64,000 nucleotides of DNA from SZUA-442 sp963792405. Lineage in GTDB: Bacteria > Actinomycetota > Acidimicrobiia > Spongiisociales > UBA5794. This document shows, piece after piece, positions 35,441 through 43,504 of the stretch. A model generated the notes under the pieces. That model saw only the letters and a list, made by a program, of their open reading frames with translations, was not told the origin of the DNA and did no database searches. The stretch is from contig CAWBVU010000001.1 in NCBI GenBank assembly GCA_963792405.1, positions 128,387-192,386 of the forward strand, given 5' to 3'. A program made the translations under genes and the position numbers. The stretch's first letter is position 1; every line of letters starts with the position of its first letter.

Positions 35441-37191
35441 GGCGACGCGTCCCCGTCGAACGTGAGGGAGAGGCCCACGATCTCGTTGCCCTCCCAGTCC
35501 AACCCCTTCAACTCCACGAGCACCTCGTGCCCGCGATCGCTGATCGTCATCAGCCCGAACTGGCCACCACCGGGAAAGGCGCCCTCGCTGTACGGTCCCC
35601 CCTTCATCGACCCGTTCCGATCGAGTGCGGCCGCTTGCATGACGGGGAATGCGCCTCCGGGGGCGTAGGTGTTGTTGGACCCGTCGTCGATGGCGAGCAT
35701 GTGGGCGTCGCCGGCGAGCATGATGAGCCCTTCGCTTCCGGCGTCGGCAATGGCATCGGCGATGCGGTCCCGCTCGAAGGTGTAGCCGCCCCAGTGGTCG
35801 GCACCGGGCTCGGGCGCGGCGATCCATGGCACCGAGCTCACCCACACGACGGTGGGATACGTCTTCAGGGAGGTGGTGATCTCCTCCAGGAACCACGCGA
35901 GCTGTTCGGGGCCGAGCATGGTCTTGTCCGGTCCATCGGGGGTGCTCTTGAAGTCGCGCATCGATCGCGTGTCCGTGAGGATGAATCGGATCCTGCCGAT
36001 CGTGAACGCTTGGGCGATCGGGGCATCAGGGCCCTCGAGAGCGAACTCGTAGTGGGGGACGTGCTCCCGGTACGACAGCAACGCCGCCTGGCGGCTCGGG
36101 GATGTCGATGCTGCATCGTTCGGTCCGAAGTCGTGGTCGTCCCACGTGTAGGCGATCGGCACCGATCGGTAGAGCGCCGACTGGCCCGGCTGCGACAGCG
36201 TCAGGTCGTACAGGTCGGCGAAGGCGGTGAGCGAGTTCTCGAGCACGTCGCCGTAGAAGAGGTCCCCCGTGTTGATGAAGAGGTCCGGCTCGAGGCGCCG
36301 GATGGTGTCGAAGACCGCACCGTTGGAGCCGTTTCGGGCGCAGCTGGCGAACGCAACGACGAGATCGCGTGTGGAAGGCGCGAACGTCGCGAACGTGCCG
36401 GAGATGGCTCGGTCGATCACGCCATCGACCTCCACGGCATAGGAGTACCGGGTCTCGGCTTGGAGCCCATCGATCACGAATCGGTACACGGGCCCCCTGA
36501 GCTGGCTCGATGCGAATCGAGCATCCTCCAGGTCCTCCGTCGTCCCGATGGCGAGTCGGACGCGCTCAGCGTCGGCGACCTTCGCCGTCACGACCGCGTG
36601 TCGGTCGGTCACGCCACCGGCCCACATCCACTCCACCGCAGAGGAGGGGAGCGGGGCCGCGGTGGACTCGGCGTGGGTCGGTCCGTGGCCCTCGTCGTAG
36701 AACGACAGGGCCATCGCTCCGCCACCGAGCAGCAGCGTTCCCATCAGCGCAGCGACGACGATGATCGCGACCCACGTCTGCGTGCGCTGCCAGGCCAACA
36801 GGAACAACGCGGCAGGGACCATGAACATCAGGCATACGCCGAGGGCGATGATGAGGCTGTACTGGTAGGCGCCGAGCGCCCCCACGAAGACGCCTGCGAC
36901 CATCGCGAGACCCCCGCCGAGGGGCTCCCACGGCCATGCGATGAGCAGCCCGAGGCACGCGATCACGAGTGCGACGAGCGACGCCGTCTCCTCCCATGCG
37001 AGGTACTCGTGGCCGCGGGGGGCGCCGAATTGGATGAAGGCGATGACGGAGCCGACAAGGACCACGACCGACAGGCCACGCGCCAACCAGCGAAGCCAGA
37101 GCTCCACCTCATCGGTGAGGACGGTGTGATCCAGGCCGTGTTCGTGTACCGCCTCGGAGAGGCGCTCCCGCAACTCGGTGGGCTTCTGCAC
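35437..37191 (-). CDS. Membrane-anchored PhoD-like metallophosphoesterase
   Basis: A 584-residue protein with an unusual N-terminal membrane domain of four to five helices (about 35-165), then an outer-face PhoD-type domain: Fn3-like lead (WMWAGGVTDRHAVVTAKV), FASCARNG, the metal sites INTGDLFYGD and YTWDDHDFGPND, and LAGDAHM. PhoD enzymes are Ca2+/Fe-dependent phosphodi/monoesterases; most are exported by Tat and are not polytopic. The GTG 37191 start lies after an AAGGGG. First gene of the operon with the dikinase, joined by a four-base overlap. Confidence 0.78.
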   Translation of the reverse strand: MQKPTELRERLSEAVHEHGLDHTVLTDEVELWLRWLARGLSVVVLVGSVIAFIQFGAPRGHEYLAWEETASLVALVIACLGLLIAWPWEPLGGGLAMVAGVFVGALGAYQYSLIIALGVCLMFMVPAALFLLAWQRTQTWVAIIVVAALMGTLLLGGGAMALSFYDEGHGPTHAESTAAPLPSSAVEWMWAGGVTDRHAVVTAKVADAERVRLAIGTTEDLEDARFASSQLRGPVYRFVIDGLQAETRYSYAVEVDGVIDRAISGTFATFAPSTRDLVVAFASCARNGSNGAVFDTIRRLEPDLFINTGDLFYGDVLENSLTAFADLYDLTLSQPGQSALYRSVPIAYTWDDHDFGPNDAASTSPSRQAALLSYREHVPHYEFALEGPDAPIAQAFTIGRIRFILTDTRSMRDFKSTPDGPDKTMLGPEQLAWFLEEITTSLKTYPTVVWVSSVPWIAAPEPGADHWGGYTFERDRIADAIADAGSEGLIMLAGDAHMLAIDDGSNNTYAPGGAFPVMQAAALDRNGSMKGGPYSEGAFPGGGQFGLMTISDRGHEVLVELKGLDWEGNEIVGLSLTFDGDASP

Positions 37192-37451
37192 GCGGGCCCC
37201 TTCGGAACGCTCCGATCGATCGCCCGCAACGCACGTCGGATGGCCGGGTCAGCGAACCGGGTGATCCTCGTTCAGTATCTCACCACGGTCGGCCCCCCTC
37301 AAGGCGACGACCCACGCCTCGAACCCCCGTACCAACGAGACGTGATGGGTCCCTCGCCTATGTCGTCGACCAGGCGTTGCGCCTTTCGGCCTCACACGCA
37401 GGCGCCGCACGCAGGTGCCGATGACGACGGGTGGCGAGGGTGGGTCCCGAT

Positions 37452-38219
37452 CTAGGACCAGCGGACCCGCTTGCTCGCGTGCCACAGGTCGAGGAGGTCG
37501 CCGTCGCCCTCGACCGTGAGCTTCGAGTCGTCGCCTCGATTCCACAGCGACAGGTAGAGGTCCGACGCGGCCCCCGTCAGCGTGACGTCCGCGGGTCCGC
37601 CGCCGCGAACCGTGGTGATGCCATCGGGTGCCAGCGTGAGATGCCAATCGTCGTCGGTGTCGGCTGCATGCACGACCATGGTGCGAGTGGTCGCCGTGGG
37701 GAATTCGCTGGCGCGAGGTGCGAATCCGCTCACCATCTCATCGATGCCGTCGGCCGCGAAGGCGGGTTCGAAGCCTGATCCCGTGCCTGCGGCGTCCTCG
37801 GCGTCGAACCGATGCACCGCGGTCTCGTGCGCCTGGCGTCGTGCCCACATCGCGAGGGGCGACGGTGCTGGAAGGAAGGTGGGCATGTCGTCGGTCGGCG
37901 ACGCGGCCTCGAGCGCCCGCACGAGGTTGGCGTTCGTCTCGAGGTACCAGTCGATCAGGTCGTCGTCGTCGGGCCAGAACACGGCCAGGTCCGGCCAGGA
38001 CTCAAGGAGTTCAGCAATGTCGTCGAGGAAGAGCTTCGAGGTGCGCCGTGCCACGCGGGCAGCCGCCCAGAGATGGATCTCGCTCAGGTGGCGAACCAGG
38101 TCGCGCATGGTCCAGCCAGGGCAGGACGGGATGTCCACCTCCAGCCCGCCTCGCCGAGCTGCCTCGGCGAACAGCTCAGCCTCCGTACCCACGGCCGTGA
38201 TGTGTCGAGCGATCTCCAC
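37452..38219 (-). CDS. Maleylpyruvate isomerase-fold (DinB-like, mycothiol-dependent type) protein
   Basis: A 255-residue protein of the actinobacterial family with an N-terminal metal-binding four-helix bundle: CPGWTMRDLVRHLSEIHLW carries the first His, and RRQAHETAVHRFDAE carries the later His pair. The C-terminal ~90 residues form the small sterol-carrier-like domain (WHLTLAPDGITTVRGGGPADVTLTGAASDLYLSLWNR cut in parts). Members use mycothiol in isomerase or transferase reactions; the substrate here is unknown. Confidence 0.8.
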   Translation of the reverse strand: MEIARHITAVGTEAELFAEAARRGGLEVDIPSCPGWTMRDLVRHLSEIHLWAAARVARRTSKLFLDDIAELLESWPDLAVFWPDDDDLIDWYLETNANLVRALEAASPTDDMPTFLPAPSPLAMWARRQAHETAVHRFDAEDAAGTGSGFEPAFAADGIDEMVSGFAPRASEFPTATTRTMVVHAADTDDDWHLTLAPDGITTVRGGGPADVTLTGAASDLYLSLWNRGDDSKLTVEGDGDLLDLWHASKRVRWS

Positions 38220-38292
38220 GGTGTCCTCCTGTTCGATGGGGATGAAGCTCTCGTGCCCCTCGAGTTCTCTCGTGCTCGAGGCGCGTGCGCGC

Positions 38293-38652
38293 CTAGAGCT
38301 TGTCGACGACGTGGGCGACCACCTGCGTCATCTGGTCGTGGGGGCTGAACTCGACCATTCTGACCGCATCTTCGACGACCACGGTGTGACCGGGAGGCCA
38401 GTAGTAGATCTCGTTCGCTCCGACGACCTGCTCACTGCCGTCCTCGTACGTCACACGGATGCGGCCCTCGATCACGAATCCCCAGTGCGGGCACTGGCAG
38501 AGGTCATGCTCGAGGCCCTCGAGCAGGGGGCTGAAGTCGAGGCCTGTCGGATACTGCATGTACGCGCTGGTCATGCCGCCCCAGTCCTGCCCACGGATCA
38601 TCTCTCCGAGCGCGTCGTGGGCGATCGGCAGGTCGTTGACGTTGCTCTTCAC
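38293..38652 (-). CDS. Cupin-like small protein divergent from the PadR gene
   Basis: A ~119-residue protein with a beta-rich single-domain cupin pattern: CQCPHWGFVIEGRIRVTYEDG and ANEIYYWPPGHTVVVEDAVRMVEFSPHD. GTG 38652 is taken as start because AAGGAG lies about nine bases upstream; GTG 38658 is an alternative, and the longer frame runs into the operators. It is transcribed away from the padR gene across the palindromes at 38711-38751, so it is the likely PadR target. Function unknown. Confidence 0.6.
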   Translation of the reverse strand: MKSNVNDLPIAHDALGEMIRGQDWGGMTSAYMQYPTGLDFSPLLEGLEHDLCQCPHWGFVIEGRIRVTYEDGSEQVVGANEIYYWPPGHTVVVEDAVRMVEFSPHDQMTQVVAHVVDKL

Positions 38653-38710
38653 TTTCACCAACTCCTTGTCGGTCCTGCAGACATCGGTCCGAGGGGTCTC
38701 TGACCAACGG

Positions 38711-38727
38711 TACTGCAACTTGCAGTA
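38711..38727. promoter_or_regulatory. Putative PadR operator 1
   Basis: TACTGCAACTTGCAGTA is a perfect 17-base palindrome (8-base arms around one C) between the divergent padR and cupin genes. Length and symmetry suit a dimeric winged-helix regulator. Confidence 0.65.
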
Positions 38728-38732
38728 CAAGA

Positions 38733-38751
38733 TATACTGTAGCCTGCAGTA
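38733..38751. promoter_or_regulatory. Putative PadR operator 2 with padR -10 box
   Basis: TACTGTAGCCTGCAGTA (38735-38751) keeps the same outer arms as operator 1 and starts 24 bases after it. It overlaps a rightward -10-like TATACT (38733-38738) and ends 11 bases before the padR ATG, fitting auto-repression. No clear -35 was found. Confidence 0.55.
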
Positions 38752-38762
38752 AAGTCAAGTCC

Positions 38763-39401
38763 ATGCCACCGACCATGACGACATCGACCTACGCGGTCCT
38801 CGCGCTCCTCGATCTGAGGCCATGGACCGCCTACGAACTGACCCAGCAGGCCCAGCGGAGCCTGCGCTACGCGTGGCCCAAGTCCGAGCGCCTCCTGTAC
38901 TCGGAACCCAAGAAGCTCGTCGAGCTCGGATACGCGACCACCCGTGCCGAGGAGACCGGTAGGCGCCGCAGCAATGTCTACGAGATCACCGACGAGGGTC
39001 GCCGCGCCCTCGCCGAGTGGTCGTCCACGCGGACGCAGCCGCCGCGGTTCGAGATCGAGGCACTGCTGAGGCTGCTGTTCGCAGACCATGGAACGATCGA
39101 GGACGTCCGTCGTGCGCTGGGTGAGCTCGAGGCCGACATCGGTGAACACCACGCGGCCATCGTCGAGCTCATGGCGTCCTACCTCGATGGCGGGCACCCG
39201 TTCCCGGAGCGCACCCACCTCTCCGTCCTGTTCGCCACGTTCCAGATCGAGATGTTCAAGACCATCGAACGATGGATCGAGTTCGCGAACGACGAGATCG
39301 ACCAGTGGCCCACCACCCGAGGCCTGGGCATGACCGAACGGACCGAGGAGCTCACCCGTCATCTCGCCAACGACGAATCACCCCTCGAAGCCAATCGGTG
39401 A
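38763..39401 (+). CDS. PadR family transcriptional regulator
   Basis: A 212-residue regulator. The N-terminal winged helix (TSTYAVLALLDLRPWTAYELTQQAQRS, SERLLYSEPKKLVELGYATTRAEETGRRRSNVYEITDEGRRAL, shown here as parts) is the PadR signature; the C-terminal ~100 residues are helical (effector/dimer domain, PF10400-like). No Shine-Dalgarno stands before ATG 38763; ATG 38775 is an alternative. The operators lie directly upstream. It probably represses itself and the divergent cupin gene, and perhaps the region at 45.7 kb where the same half-sites recur. Confidence 0.85.
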   Translation: MPPTMTTSTYAVLALLDLRPWTAYELTQQAQRSLRYAWPKSERLLYSEPKKLVELGYATTRAEETGRRRSNVYEITDEGRRALAEWSSTRTQPPRFEIEALLRLLFADHGTIEDVRRALGELEADIGEHHAAIVELMASYLDGGHPFPERTHLSVLFATFQIEMFKTIERWIEFANDEIDQWPTTRGLGMTERTEELTRHLANDESPLEANR

Positions 39402-39576
39402 ATGCTGCCGCGGTGACAGCCGTGGCGTCGCCTCTCGGGTGCCCCCGCCGCGACCGCCGTGCAGGTCGACATGGCGAGGCGATCGCGATCACGAACGCGG
39501 CGACAACGACCAGGAGTCGACGCCGTGTGGAGCGCGGTCCGGTGAGCGCCGAGTACGACGAGGGTGTTTCGGGCAC
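39352..39576 (-). CDS. Short possible membrane ORF, doubtful
   Basis: A 74-codon frame starting at GTG 39576 with a strong GGGAGGAGA five bases before it. It begins with a short polar stretch and one hydrophobic helix (LLVVVAAFVIAIAS) and then turns into Arg-rich sequence of no clear character, overlapping the end of padR. It may be the remnant of a membrane protein cut short by deletion, or not coding at all. Confidence 0.3.
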   Translation of the reverse strand: MPETPSSYSALTGPRSTRRRLLVVVAAFVIAIASPCRPARRSRRGHPRGDATAVTAAAFTDWLRGVIRRWRDDG

Positions 39577-40042
39577 GGGATTCTCCTCCCAACGGGGAAC
39601 GGTCACCGGAGCGCACCGGGCCGTTCCCCCGTGTCTAGCAGATTCTCACGGAGCGCGGCGGGCCGAGCACTCAGAATCGCGGCTGGCAGAGTCGGCGGTC
39701 GCCATTTGGCGGGTGGGGACGGTGGACGTCGTCGTTCGCGGAGTGCAACGAAGGCGCGGAAAGGTTTCGCGATCGGCATGGGAGGCGGCGCTGGGGACGC
39801 GACCAACCGCTGAGAGACCCGATGGAACCACCCGGCGTAGCCCCATCGTGGATCGCTATGGTGGATCGTGAGAGGAGCGTGCCGTTCATCGTGGAGTCGG
39901 TGGCTATCGCTGCGTTGCTGCTGGGTGGCGACGCTTCGCACACTGGGATGGGTCTCGCCGGCCCTTCGGTTCCTCGCTTCGCGCTCCTCATCGCCCACGG
40001 TGTTCTTTCGCGAGGCGGGAGATCTCGACCCAGGAGGACGAT
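39577..40042. other. 466-base stretch without a convincing gene
   Basis: Short frames exist on both strands, but they have skewed composition, no family features and no ribosome sites. No repeat, tRNA or insertion-sequence end is seen. It may be a decayed gene or the regulatory leader of the peptide gene at 40043. Confidence 0.5.
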
Positions 40043-40192
40043 GTGACACGAACACGACTTGCCCTGCTACTCGTATTCGGGATGCTCGCCGCGGTGCTCC
40101 CGATCGGTGCGACGCCCGCGTTGGGGGCGGGACCGACGGTGTTCATGCTGTCGTGCGTCGCGTCACCGGCCTGCGGCGGGCATCAGCCGTGA
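40043..40192 (+). CDS. Very short secreted peptide (49 residues) with two cysteines
   Basis: A 49-codon gene. GTG 40043 stands directly after a strong CAGGAGGACGAT. Residues 1-29 look like a textbook signal peptide: MTRTR, hydrophobic core LALLLVFGMLAAVLPIGA, and a small-residue cut site near PALGA. The mature part would be only about 20 residues, GPTVFMLSCVASPACGGHQP, with Cys38 and Cys44 five residues apart, able to form a small disulfide ring. It could be a secreted peptide or signal; a truncated longer gene is the alternative. No homologue recognised. Confidence 0.5.
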   Translation: MTRTRLALLLVFGMLAAVLPIGATPALGAGPTVFMLSCVASPACGGHQP

Positions 40193-40346
40193 GTGCGGCG
40201 GAGCTTGGTCGGTGTGCCGTCGGGGAGGTAGGGCTGTCGGAAGTTGAACGCGGACGGACCTTTGGCGGTGCGTGTCATGGCGGGCCGACCGCGGAAGGTA
40301 CACGCCCGCGGAGTAGGTTGCAGGTTCGCGTCTGAAAGGAGATCGC

Positions 40347-40640
40347 ATGTGGGTGCTGTTTCGTGTGCCGTGCCCGACACCGGATGGGCGGACCGCCGAG
40401 GACCTCTACGGGCGCCGCGTCACGGGGATCGGAACGGAGATGCAGATGAGCGCCGAGCGGCACGGGTGCCGGTTCCATCGTGCCTGGTACGCGAGTGACG
40501 GATCGGAGTTCGTCGCTCTGGCGAAGTGGGAGACGAGAGACGGCGCCCGTGCGTTCTACGAGGAGTGGAACATCGAGGACGAACCGGGCGAAACGGCGAC
40601 GATCCTCGAAGGCGACGTCGGGCTCGTTCCACGGCCGTAG
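40347..40640 (+). CDS. Small dimeric-barrel-like protein of unknown function
   Basis: A 97-residue protein with AAAGGAG before its ATG. The pattern of strand (MWVLFRVP), helix (AEDLYGRRVTGIGTEMQMSAERHG), strand (CRFHRAWYASDGSEFVALAKWE), helix (DGARAFYEEWN) and strand (ETATILEGDVGLVP) suggests a ferredoxin-like dimeric barrel. No catalytic residues can be named and the family is not recognised. Confidence 0.6.
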   Translation: MWVLFRVPCPTPDGRTAEDLYGRRVTGIGTEMQMSAERHGCRFHRAWYASDGSEFVALAKWETRDGARAFYEEWNIEDEPGETATILEGDVGLVPRP

Positions 40641-40711
40641 CACGCGACAGCCATCCCTTCGCCAGGGTGGGGTCGCCCGCCCTTGCTCTTGATCCGTTCG
40701 ATCAGCGGTCC

Positions 40712-42232
40712 CTAGGCCGTCGCGAGTCGGATCATCACCCAGGACACCGGTGGCAGTCGAGTCCAGAGCGACGTGCCTTCGAGTCGGGTGTCCGGCAGCG
40801 GTCCCGGACGGACTCGGAGTGGGTGTGACGAGGTATTGACCGCATGCACGTCCTCGTCGCTCAGGACGAGCGCCTCTTCGACGGTGACGGGCATGATGGA
40901 CCGGAGATCGAGCGACAGCTCGAGCGCGGCCGCGGGGTGGCGGTTGACCATGAACACGGCGACCGCCCCCGATTCGTCGTCCACCACGGCGACCCCATCG
41001 AGCGCTGGTACGTCTCCGTGGGCAGCCGTAGCCATCGATGGGCCGTCGATGGCCAGGTCCACCGCTCGGCCGTGCGCATGCCGGGCGGTGAGCGAGAACG
41101 GGTAGAACGTCGACTCCCGCCAGACGCCTCCACCGGGCTCGGTCTTGATGGGCGCGATGGTGTTCACGAGCTCGGACATGCACGCGGAGGTGACGCGGTC
41201 CGCGTGCCGGAGCAAGGAGATGAGCAGGCTGCCGACCACCACCGCATCGGCGACCGTGTACGCGTCCTCGGCGATGCGCGGCGCCTCGGCCCATTCGGCC
41301 GGGGGGAAGGTGTCCTCGTGGCGCCGCAGGTACCAGACGTTCCACTCGTCCATCGAGAGCTCGACGCGCCTGTCGCTGCCCTTCGCGGCAGCCACCTCGT
41401 CCACGATCGCGGCGACCTCCTCGATGTAGCGATCCATCGCCACTGCGGAGGCCAGGAAGCTCGCGAGGTCGTCGCCCTCCTCGTAGTAGGCATGGAGCGA
41501 GATGTCATCGACGTGGTCGTGGGCCTCCTCGAGGACGGTCCGTTCCCATGTGCCGAATGTCGGCATCCAGGCAGCGGAGCTGCCGGCGAGCACCAGCCGG
41601 AGCGTGGGGTCGAACCGACGCATGGCCCGGGCGGTCTCGCAGGCGAGCCGACCGTACTCGGTCGCGGTCTTGTGTCCCACCTGCCAAGGCCCATCGAGCT
41701 CGTTCCCGAGGCACCATGTGCGGATGCCATAGGGCTCGATCGCACCGTGCGCGATCCTCCGCTCGGACAGTTCGGTGCCACCCGGATGATTGGCGTACTC
41801 GAGCAGGTCGAGTGCCTCGAGCACTCCACGAGTTGCGAGGTTCACGGTGATCATCGGCTCGACCCCGGCGGCCGCCGTCCAGCGCATGAACTCATCGAGG
41901 CCGAAGACGTTGGTCTCGAGGCTGTGCCAGGCCAGGTCGAGTCGCTTCGGCCGCTCGGCCACAGGTCCAACGCCGTCCTCCCAGCGGTAGCCCGACACGA
42001 AGTTGCCACCCGGATAGCGGACCGTGGTCACGCCCATCTCCCGAACCAGTTCGATGACGTCGCGGCGGAACCCATCGGCGTCGGCGGACGGGTGGCCGGG
42101 CTCGTAGATCCCTGTGTACACGCCGCGGCCCATGTGCTCCACGAAGGAGCCGAAGAGACGCCGGTCGACCCGGCCGATCGTCTGGGTCGGGTCGAGCGTC
42201 GCGCGGGCGCTGAGCGGGCGCTCGGCCGCCAT
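40712..42232 (-). CDS. GH51 alpha-L-arabinofuranosidase
   Basis: A 506-residue GH51 enzyme of normal length without signal peptide, so cytoplasmic. The N-terminal LFGSFVEHMGRGVYTGIYEPGH and VRYPGGNFVSGYRWEDGVGP are diagnostic; the acid/base Glu is in TWCLGNELDGPW and the nucleophile Glu in ELSMDEWNVWY. The C-terminal ~130 residues form the usual beta-sandwich. It releases arabinose from imported arabino-oligosaccharides. It is not in an evident sugar operon and is divergent from an aldo/keto reductase across 195 bases. Confidence 0.92.
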   Translation of the reverse strand: MAAERPLSARATLDPTQTIGRVDRRLFGSFVEHMGRGVYTGIYEPGHPSADADGFRRDVIELVREMGVTTVRYPGGNFVSGYRWEDGVGPVAERPKRLDLAWHSLETNVFGLDEFMRWTAAAGVEPMITVNLATRGVLEALDLLEYANHPGGTELSERRIAHGAIEPYGIRTWCLGNELDGPWQVGHKTATEYGRLACETARAMRRFDPTLRLVLAGSSAAWMPTFGTWERTVLEEAHDHVDDISLHAYYEEGDDLASFLASAVAMDRYIEEVAAIVDEVAAAKGSDRRVELSMDEWNVWYLRRHEDTFPPAEWAEAPRIAEDAYTVADAVVVGSLLISLLRHADRVTSACMSELVNTIAPIKTEPGGGVWRESTFYPFSLTARHAHGRAVDLAIDGPSMATAAHGDVPALDGVAVVDDESGAVAVFMVNRHPAAALELSLDLRSIMPVTVEEALVLSDEDVHAVNTSSHPLRVRPGPLPDTRLEGTSLWTRLPPVSWVMIRLATA

Positions 42233-42427
42233 ACGTCAACCGACGCCTACCGCGGACAGGTTGCGCTTGCGGGTGTGACACATGCGGGTCCCCTTCCGGT
42301 CACGTCGACCTCGCGGGCAATGTAGCCGATGGAGTGATTGCCATGAGTCGGAGGAGGCCCGGGCAGTGATCCGGCATCGACAACCGTTTCTAGGCTGGAC
42401 CCCGCCGCTACAGCAGGAGGTCGCGGG

Positions 42428-43390
42428 ATGGAGATGGAGTACCGGCGCGTTGGGTCGTCTGGGATCAAGACCAGCGTGTTCTCGTATGGGTCCTGGTTGA
42501 CGTTCGGCAGCCAGCAGGAACGTGAGGCCAGTCTCGAGTGCATGAACGCTGCATACGAGGCTGGCGTCAACTTCTTCGACAACGCCGAGGTGTACGCCGG
42601 TGGGAAGGCCGAGGCCGTCATGGGGGAGGCGCTGAAGGAGTTCGGGTGGCCGCGTCACAGCTACCTCGTGTCGACGAAGTACTTCTGGGGCATCCACCGC
42701 GACATCCCGAACGCCTTCTACACCCTCAACCGCAAGTACTTGCTCGAGGCGATCGACAAGTCCCTCGAGCGTCTCCAGCTCGACCATGTCGACCTCGTGT
42801 ACTGCCATCGACCCGATCCCGAGACCCCGATCGAGGAGACGGTGTGGGCGATGTCCGACATCGTCGCGTCCGGGCGGGCGCTGTACTGGGGTACCTCGGA
42901 GTGGTCTGCTCAGGAGATCCGTGCTGCTTGGGAGATCGCCGAACGGCACCACCTTCGCAAGCCGATCGTGGAGCAACCCGAGTACAACCTCGTGAACCGC
43001 GAGCGGGTCGAAGTCGAGTACGCCCGCCTCTACGAGGACATCGGGCTCGGCCTCACGACCTTCAGCCCACTCGCCTCCGGCCTATTGACGGGCAAGTATC
43101 AGGACGGGATCCCCGAAGGCAGCCGAGGAGCGGATGTCGAGTGGCTCCGCGAGTCGCTCACCGATCCTGGCAAGTTGTCGAAGGTCGGCGAGCTCATCGC
43201 TCTCGCTGACGAGATCGGCTGCACACCGGGACAACTCTCCCTCGCTTGGACCGCATCGAACCCGAATGTGAGTTCCGTCATCATTGGCGCACGCGACGTC
43301 GACCAGCTGACCGAGAACCTCGCAGCACTCGACGTGATGGATGCGATCACCGGTGACCACAAGGCCGCCCTCGACGAGGTGTTCGCCTAG
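42428..43390 (+). CDS. Aldo/keto reductase, voltage-gated K+ channel beta-subunit type
   Basis: A 320-residue AKR. The catalytic tetrad is visible: Asp in NFFDNAEVYAGGKAE together with its Tyr, Lys in LVSTKYFWG and His in VYCHRPDP. The NADP pocket GTSEWSAQEI and the late VIIGARDVDQLTENL complete the family. The sequence is nearest in style to AKR6/YghZ proteins. AGGAGG precedes the ATG. Substrate unknown; the divergent arabinofuranosidase might make a sugar aldehyde relevant. Confidence 0.88.
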   Translation: MEMEYRRVGSSGIKTSVFSYGSWLTFGSQQEREASLECMNAAYEAGVNFFDNAEVYAGGKAEAVMGEALKEFGWPRHSYLVSTKYFWGIHRDIPNAFYTLNRKYLLEAIDKSLERLQLDHVDLVYCHRPDPETPIEETVWAMSDIVASGRALYWGTSEWSAQEIRAAWEIAERHHLRKPIVEQPEYNLVNRERVEVEYARLYEDIGLGLTTFSPLASGLLTGKYQDGIPEGSRGADVEWLRESLTDPGKLSKVGELIALADEIGCTPGQLSLAWTASNPNVSSVIIGARDVDQLTENLAALDVMDAITGDHKAALDEVFA

Positions 43391-43504
43391 CCACACAGAC
43401 CGAGCCCACGCATGATGCCAGTCATGGCGGCTCATCTTCGGCCCGCCGGGCGATCACGGATTGCCCTCGTCAGGTCAGTGAGAGTGACCGACCCATGCCG
43501 GGTC

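Noticed and set aside
35527..37455. 642-codon frame on the plus strand opposite the PhoD-like gene
   Set aside because: It is an antisense shadow created by high G+C; composition is His/Arg/Asp-rich with no domain, while the minus strand encodes a clear PhoD domain with all motifs.
39603..40055. 150-codon minus-strand frame in the gap after padR
   Set aside because: Low-complexity, Arg/Pro/Ala-rich, no ribosome site, no predicted structure.
40183..40380. Short minus-strand frame ending FNFRQPYLPDGTPTKLRRTHG
   Set aside because: The tail looks protein-like, but it lies across the end of the peptide gene and the start of the 40347 gene, has no ribosome site and matches nothing I recognise.
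41000..42325. Plus-strand frame of nearly 500 codons opposite the GH51 gene
   Set aside because: A shadow of the arabinofuranosidase, whose catalytic motifs fix the true strand.
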